Source: Tenacibaculum finnmarkense genomovar ulcerans (GTDB taxonomy: Bacteria; Bacteroidota; Bacteroidia; Flavobacteriales; Flavobacteriaceae). Taken from it: DNA of 64,000 nucleotides. The stretch covers positions 358,300 to 422,299 of the forward strand of contig NZ_OENE01000015.1 in NCBI RefSeq assembly GCF_900239495.1. The letters run 5' to 3'. Below, in pieces: positions 63,564 to 64,000 of the stretch. The notes beneath the pieces are model-generated. The model had not been told where the DNA came from, made no database searches, and saw only the letters and a program-made list of their open reading frames with translations. Made by a program: the position numbers and the translations under genes. Each line of letters begins with the position of its first letter. Position 1 is the stretch's first letter.

Positions 63564-64000
63564 ATGAACAAAACGAGATTTACCACGATTTACAACCGAA
63601 AAAAACACCTAAATAAAAAAGGTACTGCATTAATTCAAATAGAATGTTATTTAAACGGTTCGCATAAATATTTTACTACAAAAATTTATATTGAACCTAA
63701 ATTTTGGAACAAAAGAAGCCGAACTATTAAAACAGATTACCCAAACGCAATAAAATTAAATAAACAAATTTCTGAAACTTTGAGGGACTTGGAAAATTTC
63801 GAACTTGACAAAATAAACAAAGGAGAATCTTTTAATTTAAGTATGTTAAACGATTTCTTTACAAAGCCAACGGTAAAAAGTTTTACAGAGTTTATGGAAA
63901 TAGAAATTGAAAACATAAACAGCACCAAAGGAACAAAGGCAAATCAATTAGCAACCTTAAAAAAATTAAAAGAATTTAAAAAAGTAATTTCTTTTGAAGA
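63564..64000 (+). CDS. Tyrosine site-specific integrase, N-terminal part (cut by window end)
   Basis: 145 residues visible from ATG 63564; the frame is open to the edge. Residues 1 to about 90 (TRFTTIYNRKKHLNKKGTAL, FTTKIYIEPKFWNKRS) match the arm DNA-binding domain of Bacteroidota phage/ICE integrases, and SFTEFMEIEIENINSTKGTK (about 113-132) starts the SAM-like core-binding domain. The catalytic domain lies outside. Just 3' of a tRNA and pointing away, the usual layout of an integrated element using the tRNA end as attachment site. Confidence 0.88.
   Translation, partial: MNKTRFTTIYNRKKHLNKKGTALIQIECYLNGSHKYFTTKIYIEPKFWNKRSRTIKTDYPNAIKLNKQISETLRDLENFELDKINKGESFNLSMLNDFFTKPTVKSFTEFMEIEIENINSTKGTKANQLATLKKLKEFKKVISFE

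Overview
The window comes from a low-GC Bacteroidota genome, almost certainly the family Flavobacteriaceae (marine Tenacibaculum/Polaribacter-like by general feel; the genus is my inference). Signs for this are the SusC/SusD pair, the SecDF fusion, a mevalonate pathway with a GYDIA-type kinase, TonB-linked receptors, the rod-shape operon layout, and many promoters of the Bacteroidota type (TTG, 19-20 nt spacer, TAnnTTTG). Most genes are ordinary chromosomal housekeeping genes. No CRISPR array, rRNA operon, prophage body or transposase gene is visible.

Layout. 0-10 kb: end of secDF, a fused HPRT-adenylate kinase gene, obgE, a leftward group surE-membrane protein-lpxB-NlpC/P60 lipoprotein, a C-terminal processing protease, and a DUF2797 gene. 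10-18 kb: GH3-like enzyme, a divergent small-RNA candidate, lysS, a stand-alone HsdR_N/PD-(D/E)xK nuclease gene boxed in by two 413-bp direct repeats, comEC and a thioredoxin-like gene. 18-24 kb: a leftward peptide-use operon (S9 dipeptidyl peptidase, then two POT peptide transporters). 24-28 kb: HMG-CoA reductase, GYDIA kinase, BaiN-like flavoprotein. 28-30 kb: J-domain/KTSC protein and small hypothetical genes. 30-37 kb: susC-susD and two lipoprotein genes. 37-41 kb: second mevalonate block (mvaD, MORN-repeat gene, mevalonate kinase, UbiA prenyltransferase) and an rRNA/tRNA pseudouridine synthase. 41-45 kb: a probable metal-handling locus (HYC_CC_PP protein, TonB receptor, HMA protein), then a GAF/fRMsr gene. 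45-53 kb: purH and the mreBCD-mrdA-rodA operon, then tRNA-Lys and tRNA-Tyr. 53-63 kb: thioredoxin-fold protein, a lipoprotein, recX, a TetR-controlled RND efflux operon with a visible palindromic operator, and a polyprenyl diphosphate synthase gene. At the right edge a tRNA(CAT) is followed by the start of a tyrosine integrase, probably the left end of an integrated element.

The genes group by task: isoprenoid supply in three places (mvaA-GYDIA; mvaD-mvk-ubiA; prenyl synthase), envelope building (lpxB, mre/mrd/rodA, NlpC, ctp), peptide use and multidrug export. The intergenic spaces hold two families of dispersed repeats: an approximately 280-300 bp element with AGAGCyTGTTTAAA ends (five or six copies, some decayed), and an approximately 90-100 bp hairpin element ending in GGGGCTAG (four copies). 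The items most worth a second look are the boxed nuclease gene, the approximately 107-nt RNA candidate upstream of lysS, the tRNA/integrase junction, the repeat families and the metal locus. All alignments and counts were made by eye.
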